Assembly (NCBI GenBank): GCA_916700875.1
Contig: CAKAKS010000013.1
Span: 8,052,686-8,116,685 of the forward strand
Source: Sebastes aleutianus
Lineage: Eukaryota; Chordata; Actinopteri; Perciformes; Sebastidae
Reading direction: 5' to 3'
Length of the DNA: 64,000 bases
Part shown: piece by piece, positions 22,200-33,500 of the stretch
How positions within the stretch are numbered: position 1 is the stretch's first letter
Layout: every line of letters begins with the position of its first letter
Made by a program: the position numbers and the translations under genes
Notes under the pieces: generated by a model
The model's database searches: none
Told to the model about the DNA's origin: nothing
The model's input: the letters and a program-made list of their open reading frames with translations, nothing else

Positions 22200-25100
22200 C
22201 TACTGTAGTAGTCTAGCTCTAACCTCTGCAACACGTGGACTCTCATGGACTTTTCCGATGTCTATGTTGTACACAGTGGTCTGTAGGAAGGTGTACATGT
22301 TGTGGAGTATCTGATTGTACATGGTACCAAATACAAAGTGAACCTTAAAGAGTTCATCGAAAGCTCCAAGAGAACTGGTTGACTTGCATGGTATGACCTG
22401 CTTGTCCAGAACGATGAAGAACTCATGGATGGTGCTCCTCTTCATCCCAACGGCAAGAAGATAGGGTTGAGTGGTGCTGTTGATGGCATCAACATGTTCC
22501 TGGATGCTTGTGCCACTCTGAGGATAAAAGAATGAGCAAAAGTTAAACATTGAAAATCAAAGAAATAGTTTAAATCTCTCTGGTTCAATGATCTTAAATT
22601 AGTACTGAGGGTATATAAAAAAGGTTTTTCCAAATTCCTAAGGTGTCTCATATAAGAGATAATTTGTGTGTAACTGTATCCATCAGTTTAACCAATTTTT
22701 TAGTAAAATATTTTCTACACAACAATCAATTTCATACATGGGAGACATTACAGATGAGGGAAAAACATTGTGTTTCCTCCCAACATTACACCCACTCTAT
22801 TTGTTTCAAATGGAAAAAAACTACAATACAAACCTTCTTGAACACAACAAGATGCTTCTCAGCCTGGGTTGCGGACACCTTGCCTGGTCTTTTCCGGCCT
22901 TGGGCTGAAGGAGGAATTAGGTGGAGGAGGAGGATAATGGAAGACAGATCACTGTCCCATCCTGTACACAGAAACAAAAGAGCTAAATGTTATATAATGG
23001 TACTATAATCTTACAATTTAAAAACACCATTCTTTTAAAGCTGCAGCTGAACCAAGAAAAAGGTAGGGTATTGAAAAAGAAAAAAGTCAAAGCCCAAGAC
23101 GAAGTAAATCAAAGTACCAGAGTCAACATTGGCATCATCCAATTCCTTTTCACTTGATGGAGCTTCTGCACAATAAATCAGTTCTTCAAGGTCACTTGTG
23201 GTAGGGAGAGCCTTGCTCTGCTGGATGACCTTTTGTTTAAATGTAGTAGGCCACCTAGATAGAGAAATACTTGATTAATCCAATATTTCATTCCACGAAC
23301 TGGGTTTTTAGGCTAGGACTACTACAGAGTAGGGACCAACCTCTCCAAAAACTTGGCAGCTACATCTTCTCCAAACTGCAGGATGAAATCTTGCTCAATC
23401 TGCAATAGATAAATGACATACCAAGAGAGAGTTTTAAGAAACTTAAAGGGATAGTTCAGATTATTTGATGTGGGGTTGTATGAAGTACTTATCGTGTCAC
23501 CTTCCCCCAACCTATTGCCACAATAGTCATGTTTTTAATTTACCTATACAGATGCAATTCGCTTCCCATTAAGCTGCAAAATAATATTAAAATCAAATTT
23601 CAGAAATTCCTAAATTTATGCAGTTATGTAATCCCTGGAGATCAGATACTTGTCAATCACAAAAGCACTAGCCTTTTAATGCTTTGTATGATTGAGTCAT
23701 GCACAAATATCTACATCTTACATTACTACAAGAAGTTTAGAATCTCTATGGTTGATTTGGCATTGGAATGGGAAGTGAACGGCATCCAGACTGTAGACAG
23801 AATCAGGTACAGTACCACAACGAAAGGCTGGGGAGAGGGCACCAAAGAGACGATATAACAATACATACAGTATTGTTATATCGTCCTTCCCAATAGGTGA
23901 AAAAAGTGTTGCTGTTATAACATTCATTTACATTTGTATGACCTAATGCCCATTTTTCTGCAAAATACTCATTACCAGGCCTTTGACATCTTTGAAGCGC
24001 GGAAATTCAGTCAAGACGTCCGAGGATTTCTCATCGTCGAGAACCATATTACGACGATATTCAAACGTCATCTTCATCTTCTGCTTGATAATGGCCTCAT
24101 CAGAAGAATATTTCATGAAGGACATGGCCTCCTTGCATTGCTCTTCACTCAAGGTCGTCTCAGGACTAAATGAAGCATCTCTTCTAGCTGTCGGTCCTCC
24201 ACCAGACAGCTTATGTGATGACCTTCTGGTCTCTGATGAAGCACTCCTCTTCTGGATGGTTTTGAGCCTCCATGCTAAATAACCAGTGCCACTTTCACCA
24301 TCATAGAAATGTTCCTTTAAAAATATAACAGGATCTATTAGTTATGAAAACAGCAGAACTTCGTTACATTTATGAAGTTGTATAAATGTAATACAGGATC
24401 ATTTGTGTGATCTAAATGCTTTGGACACTGGAATATTTGGAAATAGCAATTCACTATTTTCATAATATGAATCAGGCCTATAAAGTGCAACTGTTTTAAT
24501 CTACTGTGCAATCTAATTTTAAGTTTTACAACCGTAATTAAATTTGGGCGCACTGGTCAAATTTACTTGTGTTGGTTTGCCTTTGCTTCTTTCTCTTTTG
24601 TACAGCCTATAGTAGGAATGCTCTTAACAGTCTAATAACAAGAACACATAAAAAGACTTACATATCCATTTTTGGAATATGGATCCATCAGGTAAGGGAA
24701 CATGGCAACTATGCCTTTAGCATACATCTCTCTGACATGCCGTGTCGGTGCAGTCCTGACAAGGGAAGAGTGAACAAGTCTATTAACGTCAATGCTTACA
24801 ATAAATCTCAGAGCAATGAAAATAAAAGAATGGCACTTAATAAAAATGAATAAAACAAGTGGTTGGTAAACGATTCTCAGCTCTTGTTTTTTAGCTACGT
24901 CATTGTACACAGAGCAACAGCATGCCAGGCTGAAGACATCTGAATTACCCATGAGTTTCAGTCATTTCTGCTGCAAGGATGTTAATCATCTGTCGCCGTG
25001 AGGAGTCAGTCAGACCTTTCGTCCGGTTGTATTCCTTGACAATAGAGTCTCCACCAGGTTTCTTGGCCAGCGCAGATTCAACCAACTGTGAAACGACAGA

Positions 25101-26412
25101 AGACAAGACAATATTCACTAAAAATTAAATAATCTTGGAGAGCTGACAGTAAATACACAGGAAAATAATATCAAAAGTGTGCAATCCTCAAAGGAAGCTA
25201 TCACAACATACATTTTACACATCAACTTACACGTTTGGCATCTTGATCTTCCTTCTGCCGTTTTCTGGAAGGGCTGTAATCATCATCTAGAATGACTGTA
25301 TCATCAGAGTCGCAGGATACAAATTTCAGGATGACCGTATCATCAGGGCGGCAGCCTGAAAGATCCAGCACTGAATTGGTTACGACATCAAGCAGTGGAC
25401 TGGCGGACGAAGTTGTCCCCTCGGAAGAGCCGGACGAACTTGTTCCCTGGGAATCTACGTGTAGTTCAGGAAAGAGAGGGAAGAGAGAAAAATAAACACC
25501 TACCATTTGTCAGTTTATCACAACCTTAACGTGTAACTGAGTCTTATTCAATATTCATTGGACTATGCTGAAAGAAATGGGAATTAAGATAGAAGTTTAC
25601 CGTTGTCAAATGTGATAGTAAATACACCAGCGTTGGGCTGCTGTGCTACTTCTTCAAAGACGTCTGTATCCACCTCAGTTCCCGTCTCATCATATACTCT
25701 GATGCCTTTGGTGACGGGTGGGATGGAGAACTTCAGGAAAGCTTAGGGAAAAAACACAAACGGAGTCATACCATATGAAACCATGCCATCAATCTGGTCA
25801 TACTGTCTGACAACTTTCATCAATCATCTTAAAAAAAAGTTGTCCCTAGATACCATTTAGGTGGGAAACAAACTCAACTAAGCCGACCAATACAAGTCAG
25901 CCCTTGATTGCTGTGACCTCTGGAAATGCCCAAAAGGTAGCTTGCCAGAAAGTGAGATATGGAAATTATTTTCAACCAACAGAACAATGACGTGCATCCT
26001 CAAGGGTGTGACTGATGGCTTACCAGCATTCAAGAATTCCTCCAAGCTCGGTTCACTGATCTTGACATATTTCTGTTCGTTATTGATTTTGGTTTTAATC
26101 AACATGATGGCATCTGTAAAAGCAAAACTGAATTTGTGTTATGATCTACAACACAAAGTTACTCTGACAGTAGCATCAGCTCCTGTTGGCATATAGTAGA
26201 TGGGGAAATCGTATTGGTTGATTTGGGCTTTAAAAATCACAATCAGAATTTGTCTAATTTCAAATTCAAAGTAACTGTCTGGACTGAGTGGAGTCTCTGA
26301 GACGTGCAAGCAGAAACCATTTTGACATGTGTGTAAACATATACTAATGTTAATATTAACTTATCTAAAATGATACTTACCATCACTGGACCACAGCACA
26401 TAAGGGGGATAT
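22200..26412 (-). CDS. SAMD3-like multi-exon protein carried inside the CACTA-type element
   Basis: Eleven coding exons on the minus strand: 26381-26412, 26024-26113, 25601-25741, 25231-25454, 24949-25085, 24662-24755, 23976-24314, 23341-23399, 23118-23254, 22834-22961, 22200-22517. With two bases from an upstream exon they give 567 codons ending TAG. Every junction has GT-AG and matching phase (2, 1, 1, 1, 0, 2, 0, 0, 2, 1, 0). The N-terminal part (YPPYVLWSSDD to GVFTITFD) looks like a ubiquitin-fold/PB1-type module. An acidic SDDTVILDDDYSPSRKR segment resembles a SUMO-interaction or nuclear-localisation stretch. The C-terminal part (SGTSIQEHVDAI, TQPYLLAVG, EFFIVLDKQVIPC, VHFVFGTMYN) resembles fish proteins annotated SAMD3-like; no SAM domain is visible. 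The start codon is not identified. An exon ending at 29016 has the matching phase. Confidence 0.65.
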
Positions 26413-27112
26413 CTAAAAAAACAAGTAGAACAATTTCATGTAACATTAAAAGGAATACAGGGGAAATAAAGTCAGTTAGCTTCTATCAGGGAATTACAGA
26501 AGACTTGCTGACAATTAAGAACTAGCACAATGTGTTGCCATCAGCCTCACAGCAATTTGCCATTCTACCTCTTCTACAGTTCTGCTGTGAGACATGATGA
26601 TATAGCAGGGTTTTACAGCATGGAAGATGTTTTAGTGGTGATCAAAAACAAACCAGGAACACCAAAATGTGTAAAAACAGCCATTTCAATTCTTGATAAA
26701 CAGTCTCTCAATTCTGATCACAAAATATTGCGTTAATATTAATATCATGCTCCTAAGTAGCAATAAGTAAAGTTCTTTTTAAATGACATTCTTTGCTTGT
26801 TTTCTCTTATATTATGATGAAATCAATCAGCAATCACAACTTTGTGTTTCCCACCACGTGTTAGCTGTTAGCCCCGGGTAGCTTGTTAGCTAGTTAGCTA
26901 GTTCAGCCAACTCCCTACACATGCAGTCTTTGTGTTTTACTGTAATCTAAGGACATGAATAAGAACACAACTGTCACTGCTCCACATTGACACCTCTAAC
27001 CGACATTACAGATATAGTTTGACATTAGCTAGTTAGCGTTAATTGGCTTAATGTTGCTGACACATTTTAGCTATCCTTCCACATGGTCACGTTATTCAGT
27101 ATATTAAGACAC
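26413..27112. other. Intron-like sequence upstream of the SAMD3-like coding exons
   Basis: No coding exon is seen. An imperfect GCTAGTTAGCTAGTT run occurs near 26880-26910. No ATG-GC|GT first exon fitting the phase-2 requirement was found here. Confidence 0.4.
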
Positions 27113-28932
27113 AAAACCAGCTGGAGTGAATGTTGATTATTAAAACCAGCTGGAGTGAATGTTGATTATTAAAACCAGCTGGAGTGAATGTTGATTATTA
27201 AAACCAGCTGGAGTGAATGTTGATTATTAAAACCAGCTGGAGTGAATGTTGATTATTAAAACCAGCTGGAGTGAATGTTGATTATTAAAACCAGCTGGAG
27301 TGAATGTTGATTATTAAAACCAGCTGGAGTGTATGTTGATTATTAAAACCAGCTGGAGTGAATGTTGGTTATTAAAACCAGCTGGAGTGAATGTTGATTA
27401 TTAAAACCAGCTGGAGTGAATGTTGATTATTAAAACCAGCTGGAGTGAATGTTGATTATTAAAACCAGCTGGAGTGAATGTTGATTATTAAAACCAGCTG
27501 GAGTGTATGTTGATTATTAAAACCAGCTGGAGTGAATGTTGGTTATTAAAACCAGCTGGAGTGAATGTTGGTTATTAAAACCAGCTGGAGTGAATGTTGG
27601 TTATTAAAACCAGCTGGAGTGAATGTTGATTATTAAAACCAGCTGGAGTGAATGTTGATTATTAAAACCAGCTGGAGTGAATGTTGATTATTAAAACCAG
27701 CTGGAGTGTATGTTGATTATTAAAACCAGCTGGAGTGAATGTTGGTTATTAAAACCAGCTGGAGTGAATGTTGGTTATTAAAACCAGCTGGAGTGAATGT
27801 TGGTTATTAAAACCAGCTGGAGTGAATGTTGATTATTAAAACCAGCTGGAGTGAATGTTGATTATTAAAACCAGCTGGAGTGAATGTTGATTATTAAAAC
27901 CAGCTGGAGTGAATGTTGATTATTAAAACCAGCTGGAGTGTATGTTGATTATTAAAACCAGCTGGAGTGAATGTTGATTATTAAAACCAGCTGGAGTGAA
28001 TGTTGGTTATTAAAACCAGCTGGAGTGTATGTTGATTATTAAAACCAGCTGGAGTGAATGTTGGTTATTAAAACCAGCTGGAGTGAATGTTGATTATTAA
28101 AACCAGCTGGAGTGTATGTTGGTTATTAAAACCAGCTGGAGTGTATGTTGGTTATTAAAACCAGCTGGAGTGAATGTTGGTTATTAAAACCAGCTGGAGT
28201 GTATGTTGATTATTAAAACCAGCTGGAGTGAATGTTGGTTATTAAAACCAGCTGGAGTGAATGTTGATTATTAAAACCAGCTGGAGTGAATGTTGATTAT
28301 TAAAACCAGCTGGAGTGAATGTTGATTATTAAAACCAGCTGGAGTGAATGTTGATTATTAAAACCAGCTGGAGTGTATGTTGATTATTAAAACCAGCTGG
28401 AGTGAATGTTGATTATTAAAACCAGCTGGAGTGAATGTTGGTTATTAAAACCAGCTGGAGTGTATGTTGATTATTAAAACCAGCTGGAGTGAATGTTGGT
28501 TATTAAAACCAGCTGGAGTGAATGTTGATTATTAAACCAGCTGGAGTGAATGTTGGTTATTAAAACCAGCTGGAGTGAATGTTGATTATTAAAACCAGCT
28601 GGAGTGAATGTTGATTATTAAAACCAGCTGGAGTGTATGTTGATTATTAAAACCAGCTGGAGTGAATGTTGGTTATTAAAACCAGCTGGAGTGTATGTTG
28701 GTTATTAAAACCAGCTGGAGTGAATGTTGGTTATTAAAACCAGCTGGAGTGAATGTTGATTATTAAAACCAGCTGGAGTGTATGTTGGTTATTAAAACCA
28801 GCTGGAGTGAATGTTGGTTATTAAAACCAGCTGGAGTGAATGTTGATTATTAAAACCAGCTGGAGTGAATGTTGATTATTAAAACCAGCTGGAGTGAATG
28901 TTGATTATTAAAACCAGCTGGAGTGAATGTTG
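27113..28932. repeat. 29-bp minisatellite, about 63 units
   Basis: The unit is AAAACCAGCTGGAGTGAATG followed by TTGATTATT. It repeats head to tail with almost no indels; one unit near 28535 lacks an A. Variation is concentrated at two positions: GAATG/GTATG and TTGATT/TTGGTT. The variant units are interspersed, and short blocks of variants recur, which suggests array expansion by unequal exchange. Each unit contains the palindrome CCAGCTGG. Confidence 0.95.
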
Positions 28933-29015
28933 AACAACAATATAAAGTTATCCTTAAATGCTGCTTCTGCTGAAATGCTCAAATTTGGTTTAATAAGTGA
29001 TTAAGAGAAACTTAC

Positions 29016-29072
29016 CTCAGTCTTTCAACAAGTGCAAAATGGCGCTGAGAAGATCTTGGTCCGTTTTGAAAT
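29016..29072 (-). other. Candidate 5' exon end of the SAMD3-like gene
   Basis: On the minus strand, GAAAGACTGAG is followed by GTAAGT, a strong donor. Splicing to the acceptor at 26412 joins AG to A and continues the downstream frame (L-R-Y-P-P-Y). The upstream sequence is a long CCT-rich tract, so this is likely a 5' untranslated or leader exon next to a GA/CT-rich promoter. No clear ATG is seen. Confidence 0.4.
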
Positions 29073-29238
29073 GAGGAGGAGGAGGTGGGAGGAGGAGAGG
29101 AGGAGAGAGGAGGAGAGGAGGAGGAGAGAGGAGGAGAGAGGAGGATGAGGAGAGAGGAGGAGAGGAGGAGGAGAGAGGAGGAGAGAGGGGGAGGAGGAGG
29201 GAGGAGGAGGAGGAGGGAGGAGGAGGAGGAGGGAGGAG
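29071..29238. repeat. GGA/GAG-rich polypurine tract
   Basis: About 165 bases almost purely of G and A on the + strand (GAGGA and GGAGGA units). It produces serine/proline- and glutamate/arginine-rich frames on opposite strands that are not genes. It adjoins the candidate first exon of the SAMD3-like gene. Confidence 0.9.
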
Positions 29239-29510
29239 CTCTCCAGAGTACAGAGTACTCTCCAGAATACACCAGTCTTGTAACTCTGAACACTTTCACC
29301 AACACTGGGGTGTATCTTACTCTAGCTGTTGTTGTAATAACTCTTAAAGAGTCCATGGACTTTGACAATGTATATTTTACACCAAACATTTTTAACTCTG
29401 AATATTTTCACCTACACTGGAGGGTATGTTACTCCGGCTGTTGTTGTAATGACTCTGAAAGAGTTCATTTACTTTGACAAGGCATATTTAACTCTGGAGA
29501 ATTTGCAGTG

Positions 29511-29932
29511 TACACAGACAGGCATATACAGTATATATATATACCCCCGTATATAGAGGGAGGGGTCGCTGTGTGAGCCTTCACTGAGATAAAAAGTTGT
29601 TAACAGAGTAAAATTCAATATAGACAACATAAAAAAGGGAAATGCAAACAGAATTTATTATTACAAACTTAATTATCTATGTTCTAGGAATGTGTAGCAA
29701 AAGGAGTCAATTTATGTATGGTGTAACACACTTCATGTAGATTAAAAACATATATCAAAATATAAGATTAACTGTGTGTGTAAATGTGTAACTGTGTGAA
29801 TGTGATCAGGGCATTCCTGAAAAAGAGCATTGCTCTCAGTGAACCTCCCCCTGAATAAATAAAGGTAAAAACAAAACAAAAACTGAGGCATTAGTATGCA
29901 CCCAAATTTCTGTTTACGGTCTCTGGGGACTT

Positions 29933-29981
<49 letters not shown>

Positions 29982-30501
29982 ACACAAGACACGAACACCA
30001 GTCTCCTGGGTGAAAGCCTTTATACTTCCTGGTTCACGATTACGTGGATTACATCAAAAATTATGTTGTGGGATGTATATGAATTACAGTGCATTACTTT
30101 TTTGTAGGTATAGCTACGAATGGTGCATGAGAACAGCCTGATACATCCTGGCTCTTGATTCAACTCTGCCTTTTCTTAACAGCTTTGACCAAGATGACAA
30201 CCTTTCCCCAACTTTAACCAAGTGGTTTGAGTTGCATAAATAAAACCATAAAATACATCAAATATAGTTTTTGGTTGTATATAAAATAGAACCAGCATTA
30301 ATCATGATTTAGTTGCAACAAGCAGATGCTGGAAAACCAATTAAATGCACTGCAGTGGACATTTTGCAGATATGCTTATTAAAAAAGGTTTTCTCTTTCT
30401 GTTGATAAAAAAATGTATTTGGGGCATATTCCATTTCTCTCAAAAGGTAACAAGGAAACACCATTTGGGAGGTTTAATAAAACATATCTATTTCTTTCCA
30501 G
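29511..30501. other. Upstream region of Ig-coil-LTD copy B (no signal-peptide exon)
   Basis: From TACACAGACAGGC onward this matches intron 1 of copy C (about 50957-52075), including the AGGGAGGGGTCGCTGTGTG block and a TA microsatellite (29936-29979). The homologous signal-peptide exon of copy C lies 5' of the matched part, so it is absent here. No alternative signal-peptide exon is evident. A readthrough frame from 30345 into the V exon has hydrophobic residues but no convincing cleavage site. Confidence 0.7.
29936..29979. repeat. (TA)n microsatellite
   Basis: About 21 TA units upstream of the V exon of copy B. Related TA runs lie at the homologous site of copy C. Confidence 0.9.
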
Positions 30502-33500
30502 GTCAGTCCACGTTGATCGGTCCACCTCAGTCAATAGAAGCAGCAGTTGGCGATGACGTCATTTTGCCATGTCACCTGGAACCTGTGATGGATGTGACCT
30601 CAGAGACGTTGGAGTGGAAGAGATCTGACCTGAACCCAAGATTTGTCCATGTGTTGCGTTCTCGTCAGAACCTTGAGAATGTACAAAATCCATCCTACAG
30701 AGGACGAACATCACTGTTCACTGATGAACTGAAGCGAGGAAACATTTCACTGAAACTCTCCAGAGTACAACTCTCTGATCAGGGAACGTATGAATGTGAC
30801 ATTCCACTACGGCATAAACAATCATCTGTCAAGCTTGTTGTTGGTGAGTAAACGTGCAGTTTGTGTTCAGAGTGCAGTTTGGTGCAGGCTGTGTGTCCAG
30901 TGAAGGATTTTGGTGGGAACATCTGTCAGACATCTATTCTGGGTGATGAAATGTACCACAGTCTTTAGTGTTATAGCTCCGAGTGCTGCAATATCATTGT
31001 GATTATTAACTTGTCGTCTCCATCTACAAAAGATTTAAGTTATTTCTTGAACTCTCACAACAACCAGCTTAACAGCAAACACACAGTCAGCGTTATTTGT
31101 TTCACTATTTGTACTGTTATTGATAATTACAACATTTGATCCCATTGGTTTTAGTTAAGAGTTTATAAAACGGCTTCATTTCACAATAAAGGACAAATAA
31201 ATTAGCTACAAGTAAAAGGCTGATTCTGGTAACTTAAAACAGTCAACTGAGGATTTAAGTAGCTGAATAATACTTCAATACATTAAACTAATTAAAGCTA
31301 CACTTTCATCATTATGCTAATGCTTCTAAAAGTCTTGATTTGTGGCTTTAAAGTCTAATCAAAAATAATTTGAAACTTGTTTAATCAAGCTATTTTCATA
31401 ATTTGAATAACTTGGAGCTTGTTAATTATTGTCTAAAGTATCAATATTTTCCTTCCACTGACACACACTGTTTTAAAATGTTTCCTTTTGTACAGCATCA
31501 GGTGCTGCTTCCTCACCGGTCATCACTTTAGCGGGCATCGATAAGTCCAGCAGTGGACTGATGTTAGACTGCAGGTCTGAAGGCTGGTATCCAGAGCCTG
31601 AGGTGTTGTGGCTGGACGGTGAGGGAAACCTCCTCTCTGCTGGACCTCCAGAGACAGTCAGAGGTCCTGATGACCTCTATACTGTCAGCAGCAGAGTGAC
31701 TGTGGAGAAGAGACACAGCAACAGCTTCACCTGTAGAGTCCAACAGAAGAACATCAACCAGACCAGAGAGACACACTTCTCTATTTCAAGTAAAAAAAAT
31801 ATTGTGTTTTATTATGTGATTTACTATTTTAGTTTCAAATTGCTAAGGATTTCTATTAATGTTATTCTGTTTTTTTATCATTTCAGATGATTTCTTTAAC
31901 GTCCAGTCCAGTTCTTCTCCCGTCATCACTGGTTTGGCTGTTAGTTTGGCTGTTTGCATCATCATGTTTATTCTGTTGCTTCTCTTTGTTGTGTGGAAAT
32001 GGAGACAAAACATAATCAGTAAGTCACACATTTATTAATAAACGTTATTCTCACAGGTTTTATGGAGAATAGTGATATGAATTTTGCAAATTCAATTTTA
32101 ATTGAAAATGTCAGCATTTTACAGGTTTTATGGTGTTGATAGAAAATGTGATGGTATGTCTACTTTTATTACCAATCAGTCTCATTGTTGGTGTTTTATT
32201 TTTATAACCCATTTTATACCTCATTGTAGACTGAAATGTCTCATATGCTGTGATATGAACATTTCTTTTATACTTTAACTCTACTGCCTTTATGTTTTCA
32301 CACAGAGACAAAGAGAAGCTGTGGGGATCAAACTGAAAAAGGAGAAAAGAAAAACGGTTCTGAAATTAATAAAAGTGAAGATCAGTGTGTCACTGAAGAA
32401 AGAGAGAGAGAGCAGCTCATGACACATGAAACGGTGGAAATTGAGGTTCTGAAGGGAAACGTGCAGAAGAAGAGCAAACTTGTAATTAAAGAAACAGGAC
32501 ATTACTATAAAGTTTGATCTGAGCAAGTTAAGCAACAAATAGGAGCTGTGTTTCCAAAAGAATTAAGAAGAGAACAAGAGCAGTGATGACTGAGAGCTAA
32601 CTTTAACTGATGTTCAGACGTTCAAGAGAAACGGAACAGAAGAGACACGATTCAGACAAAGAGATGAAGATGTGAGCAAACGTTAGAGGAGATTAAAATA
32701 ACAGAAATAAGAGAGATGAGCCAGAAAGGCAAGAAAAACATGTTGTGTGGTATGTTATATAATAAAATCATATCTTGTATCATGTCTCTGTTCTTCATCT
32801 CTCCTTTCAGTTTAAGAAGAGGAGATCTGAGCAGCAGCTCCAGGAGTTGCAGCAGAGGAGGGAGGAAGCTGAGAAGGAGGTTCAGACCCTGAAAGAGGAG
32901 CTGAAGATCAGGAAGAATGAGGTTCATCTTCACTTTAATAATATAACACATTGATTTCAGTCTGAAGTCACATTTCGTCATCCATAGGTTAGATCAAACA
33001 TAACGTAGTTCGTGTAGGTTACTTACAAAATGAATTGGTAACACTTCATTTTACAGGTCCACAAATTTCATGGTAAGTAGGTGATAATTAGCAAGTAACA
33101 TATTTAAAATTTCTTTGAAATTACCCCAATATTTACAGATAAATGTATAAAACATTACCCAAAGATTATTTAATAATGATAACACAAGTTAAAAGTCATG
33201 AAGTATCGAGGTGATTAAACAATGTTTAGTATCTTTTAGAGCAGTTAAAGAGCCCAGCGTCTCCAGGATCTCATACTGAACATCAGGGTCAAACACTTCT
33301 CACATTAAAAGGAACACTAACAGATGAATATATGTTTATTGTGTATCTGTGGCTGATTATGATTTACTAACAGTTGAAATCAACATCCATCTGTCTGTCT
33401 GTTAGCTGAACTTTGAATAAACAAGTGACAGCACTCTGAGCTTTAGTTCTCTGCAGACTGAGTCCAGCATGTCATCAGCAGCAGGTCTTTACAGACAGCA

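Larger units (their letters stand above)
17664..29510. mobile_element. CACTA/EnSpm-type DNA transposon carrying a transposase and a SAMD3-like gene
   Basis: The left end CACAGCAAAATCGACAGTG and the reverse complement of the right end CACTGCAAATTCTCCAGAG align with five mismatches over 23 bases. Both ends are flanked by TA. Both subterminal regions (about 17664-18110 and 29250-29510) are packed with short AGTGTTA / AACTCT / AGAGTTA repeats in both orientations, as expected for CACTA-group elements. Inside are a transposase-like gene (19625-22106), a multi-exon gene (22200-26412) and a minisatellite. Assignment to the CMC (CACTA-Mirage-Chapaev) group rests on the ends plus the transposase motif DIMHDILEG; it was not checked against a repeat library. 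The element sits where the unit should contain an FcR-like gene and exon 1 of copy B. Confidence 0.65.

Noticed and set aside
27113..28932. Regular repeat array resembling a CRISPR
   Set aside because: The 29-bp units are directly contiguous with no spacers, and the sequence is eukaryotic. It is a minisatellite.
29012..29477. Ser/Pro-rich and Glu/Arg-rich frames on opposite strands
   Set aside because: These are translations of a GGA/CCT-rich tract. Only the short exon end at 29016 is considered possible.
30345..30501. Readthrough frame before the V exon of copy B as a replacement signal peptide
   Set aside because: The same frame exists in copy C, where the genuine signal-peptide exon is present, so it is intron sequence open by chance. 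The hydrophobic stretch lacks a normal cleavage context.
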